DNA from: Rhytidiadelphus loreus
Lineage: Eukaryota; Streptophyta; Bryopsida; Hypnales; Hylocomiaceae
Length of the DNA stretch: 64,000 nt
Assembly: GCA_947034895.1 (NCBI GenBank)
Contig: OX344763.1
Location: 55,923,025 to 55,987,024, forward strand
Reading direction: 5' to 3'
Shown: positions 1 to 11,853 of the stretch, piece after piece
Layout: each line of letters begins with the position of its first letter
Position numbering within the stretch: the first letter of the stretch is position 1
The notes under the pieces: model-generated
Databases searched by the model: none
What the model saw: only the letters and a program-made list of their open reading frames with translations
What the model was told of the DNA's origin: nothing
Translations under genes and position numbers: made by a program

Positions 1-190
1 TAGTAAAACATGTTTGTGCAAGTTGCATTTATTTCTAAACTCATGCATTGAAAACTATATGCACGTTTGGGTGGTCACTTTGAATGATTTTGTGCGTGAA
101 ACTAAAAATTGGGGCAATGTTCCTGCCTTGAACTTTAATGATTGTCCAAAAAAATATAATGTCAAGAGAATTCACGTAAAGAAAATGGTA

Positions 191-212
191 AAACATGTTT
201 GTGCAAGTTGCA
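191..212. other. twin dyad-symmetry block present in every unit (exemplar)
   Basis: 191-200 is the perfect 10-nt palindrome aaacatgttt. One base later, 202-212 is tgcaagttgca, an inverted repeat of tgcaa arms around one g. The second dyad is conserved in essentially every Q, B and chimeric unit (one variant has agttcca). The first is broken in the aaacgtgttt variants. Short dyads are reported as enriched in centromeric satellites that lack CENP-B boxes. A function here is only inference. Confidence 0.6.
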
Positions 213-297
213 TATATTCCTAAACTCATGCATTCAAAACAATATGCACGTTCAGATAGTCACTGTCTATGATTTTGTGTGTGAAACTAAAAATTGG

Positions 298-312
298 GGC
301 AACGTTCTTGCC
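298..312. other. short inverted repeat in Q units (exemplar)
   Basis: ggcaa-cgttc-ttgcc gives a 5-bp stem with a 5-nt loop, and its loop overlaps the AACGTT palindrome. In B units the sequence is ggcaatgttcctgcc, which breaks one stem pair and the palindrome, so the dyad distinguishes Q from B. Confidence 0.5.
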
Positions 313-938
313 TTGTACTTTAATGAATGTTCAAAGAAATATAATGTCATGGAAATTCATGTAAAGAAAATGGTAAAACATGTTTGTGCAAGTTGCACTT
401 ATTTCTAAACTCATGCATTCAAAACAATATGCACGTTCGGGTAGTCACTGTCTATGATTTTGTGTGTGAAACTAGAAATTGGGGCAACGTTCTTGCCTTG
501 TACTTTAATGACTGTTCGAAGAAATATAATGTCATGGAAATTCATGTAAAGAAAATGGTAAAACATGTTTGTGCAAGTTGCACTTATTTCTAAACTCATG
601 CATTCAAAACAATATGCACGTTCGGGTAGTCACTATCTATGATTTTGTGTGTGAAACTAAAAATTGGGGCAACGTTCTTGCCTTGTACTTTAATGACTGC
701 TCGAAGAAATATAATGTCATGGAAATTCATGTAAAGAAAATGGTAAAACATGTTTGTGCAAGTTGCATTTATTTCTAAACTCATGCATTCAAAACAATAT
801 GCACGTTCGGGTAGTCACTATCTATGATTTTGTGTGTGAAACTAAAAATTGGGGCAACGTTCTTGCCTTGTACTTTAATGACTGTTCGAAGAAATATAAT
901 GTCATGGAAATTCATGTAAAGAAAATGGTAAAACATGT

Positions 939-1123
939 TTGTGCAAGTTGCATTTATTTCTAAACTCATGCATTCAAAACAATATGCACGTTCGGGTAGT
1001 CACTGTCTATGATTTTGTGTGTGAAACTAAAAATTGGGGCAACGTTCTTGCCTTGTACTTTAATGACTGTTCGAAGAAATATAATGTCATGGAAATTCAT
1101 GTAAAGAAAATGGTAAAACATGT
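939..1123 (+). repeat. reference unit of type Q, the majority monomer
   Basis: This is a representative majority monomer. Diagnostic states are attcaaaacaat at unit positions 34-45, ttcgggtag at 54-62, tgtctatg or tatctatg at 66-73, gtgtgtgaaac at 79-89, aacgttcttgcc at 103-114, gactgttcgaag at 127-138 and catggaaattcatg at 150-163. Subvariants found across the window carry ttcggatag or ttcagatag near position 58, ctcgaag, gaccattcaaaa, gactgatcaaag, gactattcaaaa or gactattgaaaa near 127-138, and cacgtagagaaaatag near 160-175. It contains short palindromes including ATGCAT, AACGTT and TTCGAA, so enzymes cutting these should give a 185-bp ladder. Confidence 0.95.
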
Positions 1124-1308
1124 TTGTGCAAGTTGCATTTATTTCTAAACTCATGCATTGAAAACTATATGCACGTTTGGGTGGTCACTTTGAATGATTT
1201 TGTGCGTGAAACTGAAAATTGGGGCAATGTTCCTGCCTTGAACTTTAATGACTGTCCAAAAAAATATAATGTCAAGAGAATTCACGTAAAGAAAATGGTA
1301 AAACATGT
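1124..1308 (+). repeat. reference unit of type B, the minority monomer
   Basis: This second parental monomer type has attgaaaactat at unit positions 34-45, tttgggtgg at 54-62, ctttgaatg at 65-73, gtgcgtgaaac at 79-89, aatgttcctgcc at 103-114, ttgaac at 115-120, gactgtccaaaa at 127-138 and caagagaattcacg at 150-163. The GAATTC it carries is absent from Q units. A linked state, atattcc, usually appears near positions 16-22 of the following unit, so the natural B block is offset from the phase used here. Full B units start at 14, 1124, 1679, 2234, 3899, 5564, 6859, 7229, 7969, 9079, 9449, 10189, 11299, 11854, 13149, 14444, 15184, 16109, 17034, 17589, 18144, 19069, 21102, 23322, 24617, 26097, 27022, 29057, 30722, 45521, 47926, 51071, 53106, 54956, 56806 and 58656. 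Confidence 0.93.
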
Positions 1309-3898
1309 TTGTGCAAGTTGCATATATTCCTAAACTCATGCATTCAAAACAATATGCACGTTCGGATAGTCACTGTCTATGATTTTGTGTGTGAAACTAA
1401 AAATTGGGGCAACGTTCTTGCCTTGTACTTTAATGACCATTCAAAAAAATATAATGTCATGGAAATTCATGTAAAGAAAATGGTAAAACATGTTTGTGCA
1501 AGTTGCACTTATTTCTAAACTCATGCATTCAAAACAATATGCACGTTCGGGTAGTCACTGTCTATGATTTTGTGTGTGAAACTAAAAATTGGGGCAACGT
1601 TCTTGCCTTGTACTTTAATGACTGTTCGAAGAAATATAATGTCATGGAAATTCACGTAGAGAAAATAGTAAAACATGTTTGTGCAAGTTGCATTTATTTC
1701 TAAACTCATGCATTGAAAACTATATGCACGATTGGGTGGTCACTTTGAATGATTTTGTGCGTGAAACTAAAAATTGGGGCAATGTTCCTGCCTTGAACTT
1801 TAATGACTGTCCAAGAAAATATAATGTCAAGAGAATTCACGTAAAGAAAATGGTAAAACATGTTTGTGCAAGTTGCATATATTCCTAAACTCATGCATTC
1901 AAAACAATATGCACGTTCGGGTAGTCACTATCTATGATTTTGTGTGTGAAACTAAAAATTGGGGCAACGTTCTTGCCTTGTACTTTAATGACTGTTCGAA
2001 GAAATATAATGTCATGGAAATTCATGTAAAGAAAATGGTAAAACATGTTTGTGCAAGTTGCATATATTCCTAAACTCATGCATTCAAAACAATATGCACG
2101 TTCAGATAGTCACTGTCTATGATTTTGTGTGTGAAACTAAAAATTGGGGCAACGTTCTTGCCTTGTACTTTAATGACTGCTCGAAGAAATATAATGTCAT
2201 GGAAATTCATGTAAAGAAAATGGTAAAACATGTTTGTGCAAGTTGCATTTATTTCTAAACTCATGCATTGAAAACTATATGCACGTTTGGGTGGTCACTT
2301 TGAATGATTTTGTGCGTGAAACTGAAAATTGGGGCAATGTTCCTGCCTTGAACTTTAATGACTGTCCAAAAAAATATAATGTCAAGAGAATTCACGTAAA
2401 GAAAATGGTAAAACATGTTTGTGCAAGTTGCATATATTCCTAAACTCATGCATTCAAAACAATATGCACGTTCAGATAGTCACTGTCTATGATTTTGTGT
2501 GTGAAACTAAAAATTGGGGCAACGTTCTTGCCTTGTACTTTAATGACTGCTCGAAGAAATATAATGTCATGGAAATTCATGTAAAGAAAATGGTAAAACA
2601 TGTTTGTGCAAGTTGCATATATTCCTAAACTCATGCATTCAAAACAATATGCACGTTCGGATAGTCACTGTCTATGATTTTGTGTGTGAAACTAAAAATT
2701 GGGGCAACGTTCTTGCCTTGTACTTTAATGACCATTCAAAAAAATATAATGTCATGGAAATTCATGTAAAGAAAATGGTAAAACATGTTTGTGCAAGTTG
2801 CACTTATTTCTAAACTCATGCATTCAAAACAATATGCACGTTCGGGTAGTCACTATCTATGATTTTGTGTGTGAAACTAAAAATTGGGGCAACGTTCTTG
2901 CCTTGTACTTTAATGACTGCTCGAAGAAATATAATGTCATGGAAATTCATGTAAAGAAAATGGTAAAACATGTTTGTGCAAGTTGCATTTATTTCTAAAC
3001 TCATGCATTCAAAACAATATGCACGTTCGGGTAGTCACTATCTATGATTTTGTGTGTGAAACTAAAAATTGGGGCAACGTTCTTGCCTTGTACTTTAATG
3101 ACCATTCAAAAAAATATAATGTCATGGAAATTCATGTAAAGAAAATGGTAAAACATGTTTGTGCAAGTTGCACTTATTTCTAAACTCATGCATTCAAAAC
3201 AATATGCACGTTCGGGTAGTCACTATCTATGATTTTGTGTGTGAAACTAAAAATTGGGGCAACGTTCTTGCCTTGTACTTTAATGACTGCTCGAAGAAAT
3301 ATAATGTCATGGAAATTCATGTAAAGAAAATGGTAAAACATGTTTGTGCAAGTTGCACTTATTTCTAAACTCATGCATTCAAAACAATATGCACGTTCGG
3401 GTAGTCACTATCTATGATTTTGTGTGTGAAACTAAAAATTGGGGCAACGTTCTTGCCTTGTACTTTAATGACCATTCAAAAAAGTATAATGTCATGGAAA
3501 TTCATGTAAAGAAAATGGTAAAACATGTTTGTGCAAGTTGCACTTATTTCTAAACTCATGCATTCAAAACAATATGCACGTTCAGATAGTCACTGTCTAT
3601 GATTTTGTGTGTGAAACTAAAAATTGGGGCAACGTTCTTGCCTTGTACTTTAATGACTGCTCGAAGAAATATAATGTCATGGAAATTCATGTAAAGAAAA
3701 TGGTAAAACATGTTTGTGCAAGTTGCACTTATTTCTAAACTCATGCATTCAAAACAATATGCACGTTCGGGTAGTCACTGTCTATGATTTTGTGTGTGAA
3801 ACTAAAAATTGGGGCAACGTTCTTGCCTTGTACTTTAATGACTGTTCGAAGAAATATAATGTCATGGAAATTCACGTAGAGAAAATAGTAAAACATGT

Positions 3899-6800
3899 TT
3901 GTGCAAGTTGCATTTATTTCTAAACTCATGCATTGAAAACTATATGCACGTTTGGGTGGTCACTTTGAATGATTTTGTGCGTGAAACTAAAAATTGGGGC
4001 AATGTTCCTGCCTTGAACTTTAATGACTGTCCAAAAAAATATAATGTCAAGAGAATTCACGTAAAGAAAATGGTAAAACATGTTTGTGCAAGTTGCATAT
4101 ATTCCTAAACTCATGCATTCAAAACAATATGCACGTTCGGATAGTCACTGTCTATGATTTTGTGTGTGAAACTAAAAATTGGGGCAACGTTCTTGCCTTG
4201 TACTTTAATGACTGTTCCAAGAAATATAATGTCATGGAAATTCATGTAAAGAAAATGGTAAAACATGTTTGTGCAAGTTGCACTTATTTCTAAACTCATG
4301 CATTCAAAACAATATGCACGTTCGGGTAGTCACTATCTATGATTTTGTGTGTGAAACTAAAAATTGGGGCAACGTTCTTGCCTTGTACTTTAATGACTGT
4401 TCGAAGAAATATAATGTCATGGAAATTCATGTAAAGAAAATGGTAAAACATGTTTGTGCAAGTTGCACTTATTTCTAAACTCATGCATTCAAAACAATAT
4501 GCACGTTCGGGTAGTCACTATCTATGATTTTGTGTGTGAAACTAAAAATTGGGGCAACGTTCTTGCCTTGTACTTTAATGACTGCTCGAAGAAATATAAT
4601 GTCATGGAAATTCATGTAAAGAAAATGGTAAAACATGTTTGTGCAAGTTGCATTTATTTCTAAACTCATGCATTCAAAACAATATGCACGTTCGGGTAGT
4701 CACTATCTATGATTTTGTGTGTGAAACTAAAAATTGGGGCAACGTTCTTGCCTTGTACTTTAATGACTGTTCGAAGAAATATAATGTCATGGAAATTCAT
4801 GTAAAGAAAATGGTAAAACATGTTTGTGCAAGTTGCATTTATTTCTAAACTCATGCATTCAAAACAATATGCACGTTCGGGTAGTCACTGTCTATGATTT
4901 TGTGTGTGAAACTAAAAATTGGGGCAACGTTCTTGCCTTGTACTTTAATGACTGTTCGAAGAAATATAATGTCATGGAAATTCATGTAAAGAAAATGGTA
5001 AAACATGTTTGTGCAAGTTGCATTTATTTCTAAACTCATGCATTGAAAACTATATGCACGTTCGGGTAGTCACTGTCTATGATTTTGTGTGTGAAACTAA
5101 AAATTGGGGCAACGTTCTTGCCTTGTACTTTAATGACTGTTCGAAGAAATATAATGTCATGGAAATTCATGTAAAGAAAATGGTAAAACATGTTTGTGCA
5201 AGTTGCATTTATTTCTAAACTCATGCATTCAAAACAATATGCACGTTCGGGTAGTCACTGTCTATGATTTTGTGTGTGAAACTAAAAATTGGGGCAATGT
5301 TCCTGCCTTGTACTTTAATGACTGTTCGAAGAAATATAATGTCATGGAAATTCATGTAAAGAAAATGGTAAAACATGTTTGTGCAAGTTGCACTTATTTC
5401 TAAACTCATGCATTCAAAACAATATGCACGTTCGGGTAGTCACTGTCTATGATTTTGTGTGTGAAACTAAAAATTGGGGCAACGTTCTTGCCTTGTACTT
5501 TAATGACTGTTCGAAGAAATATAATGTCATGGAAATTCACGTAGAGAAAATAGTAAAACATGTTTGTGCAAGTTGCATTTATTTCTAAACTCATGCGTTG
5601 AAAACTATATGCACGTTTGGGTGGTCACTTTGAATGATTTTGTGCGTGAAACTAAAAATTGGGGCAATGTTCCTGCCTTGAACTTTAATGACTGTCCAAA
5701 AAAATATAATGTCAAGAGAATTCACGTAAAGAAAATGGTAAAACATGTTTGTGCAAGTTGCACTTATTTCTAAACTCATGCATTCAAAACAATATGCACG
5801 TTCGGATAGTCACTGTCTATGATTTTGTGTGTGAAACTAAAAATTGGGGCAACGTTCTTGCCTTGTACTTTAATGACTGTTCAAAGAAATATAATGTCAT
5901 GGAAATTCATGTAAAGAAAATGGTAAAACATGTTTGTGCAAGTTGCACTTATTTCTAAACTCATGCATTCAAAACAATATGCACGTTCGGGTAGTCACTA
6001 TCTATGATTTTGTGTGTGAAACTAAAAATTGGGGCAATGTTCTTGCCTTGTACTTTAATGACTGTTCGAAGAAATATAATGTCATGGAAATTCATGTAAA
6101 GAAAATGGTAAAACATGTTTGTGCAAGTTGCACTTATTTCTAAACTCATGCATTCAAAACAATATGCACGTTCGGGTAGTCACTATCTATGATTTTGTGT
6201 GTGAAACTAAAAATTGGGGCAACGTTCTTGCCTTGTACTTTAATGACTGCTCGAAGAAATATAATGTCATGGAAATTCATGTAAAGAAAATGGTAAAACA
6301 TGTTTGTGCAAGTTGCATTTATTTCTAAACTCATGCATTCAAAACAATATGCACGTTCGGGTAGTCACTATCTATGATTTTGTGTGTGAAACTAAAAATT
6401 GGGGCAACGTTCTTGCCTTGTACTTTAATGACTGTTCGAAGAAATATAATGTCATGGAAATTCATGTAAAGAAAATGGTAAAACATGTTTGTGCAAGTTG
6501 CATTTATTTCTAAACTCATGCATTCAAAACAATATGCACGTTCGGGTAGTCACTGTCTATGATTTTGTGTGTGAAACTAAAAATTGGGGCAACGTTCTTG
6601 CCTTGTACTTTAATGACTGTTCGAAGAAATATAATGTCATGGAAATTCATGTAAAGAAAATGGTAAAACATGTTTGTGCAAGTTGCATTTATTTCTAAAC
6701 TCATGCATTGAAAACTATATGCACGTTCGGGTAGTCACTGTCTATGATTTTGTGTGTGAAACTAAAAATTGGGGCAACGTTCTTGCCTTGTACTTTAATG

Positions 6801-7228
6801 ACTGTTCGAAGAAATATAATGTCATGGAAATTCATGTAAAGAAAATGGTAAAACATGTTTGTGCAAGTTGCATTTATTTCTAAACTCATGCATTGAAAAC
6901 TATATGCACGTTTGGGTGGTCACTTTGAATGATTTTGTGCGTGAAACTGAAAATTGGGGCAATGTTCCTGCCTTGAACTTTAATGACTGTCCAAAAAAAT
7001 ATAATGTCAAGAGAATTCACGTAAAGAAAATGGTAAAACATGTTTGTGCAAGTTGCACTTATTTCTAAACTCATGCATTCAAAACAATATGCACGTTCGG
7101 GTAGTCACTGTCTATGATTTTGTGTGTGAAACTAAAAATTGGGGCAACGTTCTTGCCTTGTACTTTAATGACTGTTCGAAGAAATATAATGTCATGGAAA
7201 TTCACGTAGAGAAAATAGTAAAACATGT
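3899..7228. repeat. 9-mer higher-order repeat, two copies (1,665 bp each)
   Basis: Copies are 3899-5563 and 5564-7228. Both begin with a B unit and end with a Q unit carrying cacgtagagaaaatag. Both have at the seventh place a rare chimera (starts 5009 and 6674) with B-type attgaaaactat followed directly by Q-type ttcgggtag. The eighth place differs: 5194 is mostly Q with a B-like aatgttcctgcc, while 6859 is a full B unit. Smaller substitutions separate the first three units of each copy. Confidence 0.85.
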
Positions 7229-10200
7229 TTGTGCAAGTTGCATTTATTTCTAAACTCATGCATTGAAAACTATATGCACGTTTGGGTGGTCACTTTGAAT
7301 GATTTTGTGCGTGAAACTAAAAATTGGGGCAATGTTCCTGCCTTGAACTTTAATGATTGTCCAAAAAAATATAATGTCAAGAGAATTCACGTAAAGAAAA
7401 TGGTAAAACATGTTTGTGCAAGTTGCATATATTCCTAAACTCATGCATTCAAAACAATATGCACGTTCGGATAGTCACTGTCTATGATTTTGTGTGTGAA
7501 ACTAAAAATTGGGGCAACGTTCTTGCCTTGTACTTTAATGACTGTTCGAAGAAATATAATGTCATGGAAATTCATGTAAAGAAAATGGTAAAACATGTTT
7601 GTGCAAGTTGCACTTATTTCTAAACTCATGCATTCAAAACAATATGCACGTTCGGGTAGTCACTATCTATGATTTTGTGTGTGAAACTAAAAATTGGGGC
7701 AACGTTCTTGCCTTGTACTTTAATGACTGCTCGAAGAAATATAATGTCATGGAAATTCATGTAAAGAAAATGGTAAAACATGTTTGTGCAAGTTGCATTT
7801 ATTTCTAAACTCATGCATTCAAAACAATATGCACGTTCGGGTAGTCACTGTCTATGATTTTGTGTGTGAAACTAAAAATTGGGGCAACGTTCTTGCCTTG
7901 TACTTTAATGACTGTTCGAAGAAATATAATGTCATGGAAATTCATGTAAAGAAAATGGTAAAACATGTTTGTGCAAGTTGCATTTATTTCTAAACTCATG
8001 CATTGAAAACTATATGCACGTTTGGGTGGTCACTTTGAATGATTTTGTGCGTGAAACTGAAAATTGGGGCAATGTTCCTGCCTTGAACTTTAATGACTGT
8101 CCAAAAAAATATAATGTCAAGAGAATTCACGTAAAGAAAATGGTAAAACATGCTTGTGCAAGTTGCATATATTCCTAAACTCATGCATTCAAAACAATAT
8201 GCACGTTCGGATAGTCACTGTCTATGATTTTGTGTGTGAAACTAAAAATTGGGGCAACGTTCTTGCCTTGTACTTTAATGACCATTCAAAAAAATATAAT
8301 GTCATGGAAATTCATGTAAAGAAAATGGTAAAACATGTTTGTGCAAGTTGCACTTATTTCTAAACTCATGCATTCAAAACAATATGCACGTTCGGGTAGT
8401 CACTGTCTATGATTTTGTGTGTGAAACTAAAAATTGGGGCAACGTTCTTGCCTTGTACTTTAATGACTGTTCGAAGAAATATAATGTCATGGAAATTCAT
8501 GTAAAGAAAATGGTAAAACATGTTTGTGCAAGTTGCACTTATTTCTAAACTCATGCATTCAAAACAATATGCACGTTCGGGTAGTCACTATCTATGATTT
8601 TGTGTGTGAAACTAAAAATTGGGGCAACGTTCTTGCCTTGTACTTTAATGACTGCTCGAAGAAATATAATGTCATGGAAATTCATGTAAAGAAAATGGTA
8701 AAACATGTTTGTGCAAGTTGCATTTATTTCTAAACTCATGCATTCAAAACAATATGCACGTTCGGGTAGTCACTATCTATGATTTTGTGTGTGAAACTAA
8801 AAATTGGGGCAACGTTCTTGCCTTGTACTTTAATGACTGTTCGAAGAAATATAATGTCATGGAAATTCATGTAAAGAAAATGGTAAAACATGTTTGTGCA
8901 AGTTGCATTTATTTCTAAACTCATGCATTCAAAACAATATGCACGTTCGGGTAGTCACTGTCTATGATTTTGTGTGTGAAACTAAAAATTGGGGCAACGT
9001 TCTTGCCTTGTACTTTAATGACTGTTCGAAGAAATATAATGTCATGGAAATTCATGTAAAGAAAATGGTAAAACATGTTTGTGCAAGTTGCATTTATTTC
9101 TAAACTCATGCATTGAAAACTATATGCACGTTTGGGTGGTCACTTTGAATGATTTTGTGCGTGAAACTGAAAATTGGGGCAATGTTCCTGCCTTGAACTT
9201 TAATGACTGTCCAAAAAAATATAATGTCAAGAGAATTCACGTAAAGAAAATGGTAAAACATGTTTGTGCAAGTTGCATATATTCCTAAACTCATGCATTC
9301 AAAACAATATGCACGTTCGGATAGTCACTGTCTATGATTTTGTGTGTGAAACTAAAAATTGGGGCAACGTTCTTGCCTTGTACTTTAATGACCATTCAAA
9401 AAAATATAATGTCATGGAAATTCATGTAAAGAAAATGGTAAAACATGTTTGTGCAAGTTGCACTTATTTCTAAACTCATGCATTGAAAACTATATGCACG
9501 TTTGGGTGGTCACTTTGAATGATTTTGTGCGTGAAACTAAAAATTGGGGCAATGTTCCTGCCTTGAACTTTAATGATTGTCCAAAAAAATATAATGTCAA
9601 GAGAATTCACGTAAAGAAAATGGTAAAACATGTTTGTGCAAGTTGCATATATTCCTAAACTCATGCATTCAAAACAATATGCACGTTCGGATAGTCACTG
9701 TCTATGATTTTGTGTGTGAAACTAAAAATTGGGGCAACGTTCTTGCCTTGTACTTTAATGACTGTTCGAAGAAATATAATGTCATGGAAATTCATGTAAA
9801 GAAAATGGTAAAACATGTTTGTGCAAGTTGCACTTATTTCTAAACTCATGCATTCAAAACAATATGCACGTTCGGGTAGTCACTATCTATGATTTTGTGT
9901 GTGAAACTAAAAATTGGGGCAACGTTCTTGCCTTGTACTTTAATGACTGCTCGAAGAAATATAATGTCATGGAAATTCATGTAAAGAAAATGGTAAAACA
10001 TGTTTGTGCAAGTTGCATTTATTTCTAAACTCATGCATTCAAAACAATATGCACGTTCGGGTAGTCACTGTCTATGATTTTGTGTGTGAAACTAAAAATT
10101 GGGGCAATGTTCTTGCCTTGTACTTTAATGACTGTTCGAAGAAATATAATGTCATGGAAATTCATGTAAAGAAAATGGTAAAACATGTTTGTGCAAGTTG

Positions 10201-11668
10201 CATTTATTTCTAAACTCATGCATTGAAAACTATATGCACGTTTGGGTGGTCACTTTGAATGATTTTGTGCGTGAAACTGAAAATTGGGGCAATGTTCCTG
10301 CCTTGAACTTTAATGACTGTCCAAAAAAATATAATGTCAAGAGAATTCACGTAAAGAAAATGGTAAAACATGTTTGTGCAAGTTGCATATATTCCTAAAC
10401 TCATGCATTCAAAACAATATGCACGTTCGGATAGTCACTGTCTATGATTTTGTGTGTGAAACTAAAAATTGGGGCAACGTTCTTGCCTTGTACTTTAATG
10501 ACCATTCAAAAAAATATAATGTCATGGAAATTCATGTAAAGAAAATGGTAAAACATGTTTGTGCAAGTTGCACTTATTTCTAAACTCATGCATTCAAAAC
10601 AATATGCACGTTCGGGTAGTCACTGTCTATGATTTTGTGTGTGAAACTAAAAATTGGGGCAACGTTCTTGCCTTGTACTTTAATGACTGTTCGAAGAAAT
10701 ATAATGTCATGGAAATTCATGTAAAGAAAATGGTAAAACATGTTTGTGCAAGTTGCACTTATTTCTAAACTCATGCATTCAAAACAATATGCACGTTCGG
10801 GTAGTCACTATCTATGATTTTGTGTGTGAAACTAAAAATTGGGGCAACGTTCTTGCCTTGTACTTTAATGACTGCTCGAAGAAATATAATGTCATGGAAA
10901 TTCATGTAAAGAAAATGGTAAAACATGTTTGTGCAAGTTGCATTTATTTCTAAACTCATGCATTCAAAACAATATGCACGTTCGGGTAGTCACTATCTAT
11001 GATTTTGTGTGTGAAACTAAAAATTGGGGCAACGTTCTTGCCTTGTACTTTAATGACTGTTCGAAGAAATATAATGTCATGGAAATTGATGTAAAGAAAA
11101 TGGTAAAACATGTTTGTGCAAGTTGCATTTATTTCTAAACTCATGCATTCAAAACAATATGCACGTTCGGGTAGTCACTGTCTATGATTTTGTGTGTGAA
11201 ACTAAAAATTGGGGCAACGTTCTTGCCTTGTACTTTAATGACTGTTCGAAGAAATATAATGTCATGGAAATTCATGTAAAGAAAATGGTAAAACATGTTT
11301 GTGCAAGTTGCATTTATTTCTAAACTCATGCATTGAAAACTATATGCACGTTTGGGTGGTGACTTTGAATGATTTTGTGCGTGAAACTGAAAATTGGGGC
11401 AATGTTCCTGCCTTGAACTTTAATGACTGTCCAAAAAAATATAATGTCAAGAGAATTCACGTAAAGAAAATGGTAAAACATGTTTGTGCAAGTTGCATAT
11501 ATTCCTAAACTCATGCATTCAAAACAATATGCACGTTCGGATAGTCACTGTCTATGATTTTGTGTGTGAAACTAAAAATTGGGGCAACGTTCTTGCCTTG
11601 TACTTTAATGACCATTCAAAAAAATATAATGTCATGGAAATTCATGTAAAGAAAATGGTAAAACATGT
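7229..11668. repeat. 12-mer higher-order repeat, two copies (2,220 bp each)
   Basis: Copies are 7229-9448 and 9449-11668. All twelve places correspond in order, with B units at places 1, 5 and 11 (7229, 7969, 9079; 9449, 10189, 11299) and gaccattcaaaa units at places 6 and 12. Only scattered single-base differences separate the copies, for example catgcttgtg at 8151-8160, aatgttcttg near 10107 and attgatg near 11088. Correspondence stops after 11668, where a cacgtagag unit (11669-11853) follows. Confidence 0.9.
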
Positions 11669-11853
11669 TTGTGCAAGTTGCACTTATTTCTAAACTCATG
11701 CATTCAAAACAATATGCACGTTCGGGTAGTCACTGTCTATGATTTTGTGTGTGAAACTAAAAATTGGGGCAACGTTCTTGCCTTGTACTTTAATGACTGT
11801 TCGAAGAAATATAATGTCATGGAAATTCACGTAGAGAAAATAGTAAAACATGT

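Larger units (their letters stand above)
1..3898. repeat. irregular Q/B monomer region
   Basis: B units start at 14, 1124, 1679 and 2234, with Q variants between them and no single HOR period. A local two-unit alternation (370 bp) of a ctcgaag Q unit and a gaccattcaaaa Q unit runs at 2789-3158 and 3159-3528. The first 13 bases of the window are the tail of a cut unit. No gene is visible. Confidence 0.85.

Noticed and set aside
130..150. Possible CENP-B box (TTCG....A..CGGG pattern)
   Set aside because: ttcgaagaaatataa in many Q units matches TTCG and the central A but lacks CGGG. ttcgggtagtcac has TTCG but not the other essential bases. No unit inspected has all essential positions.
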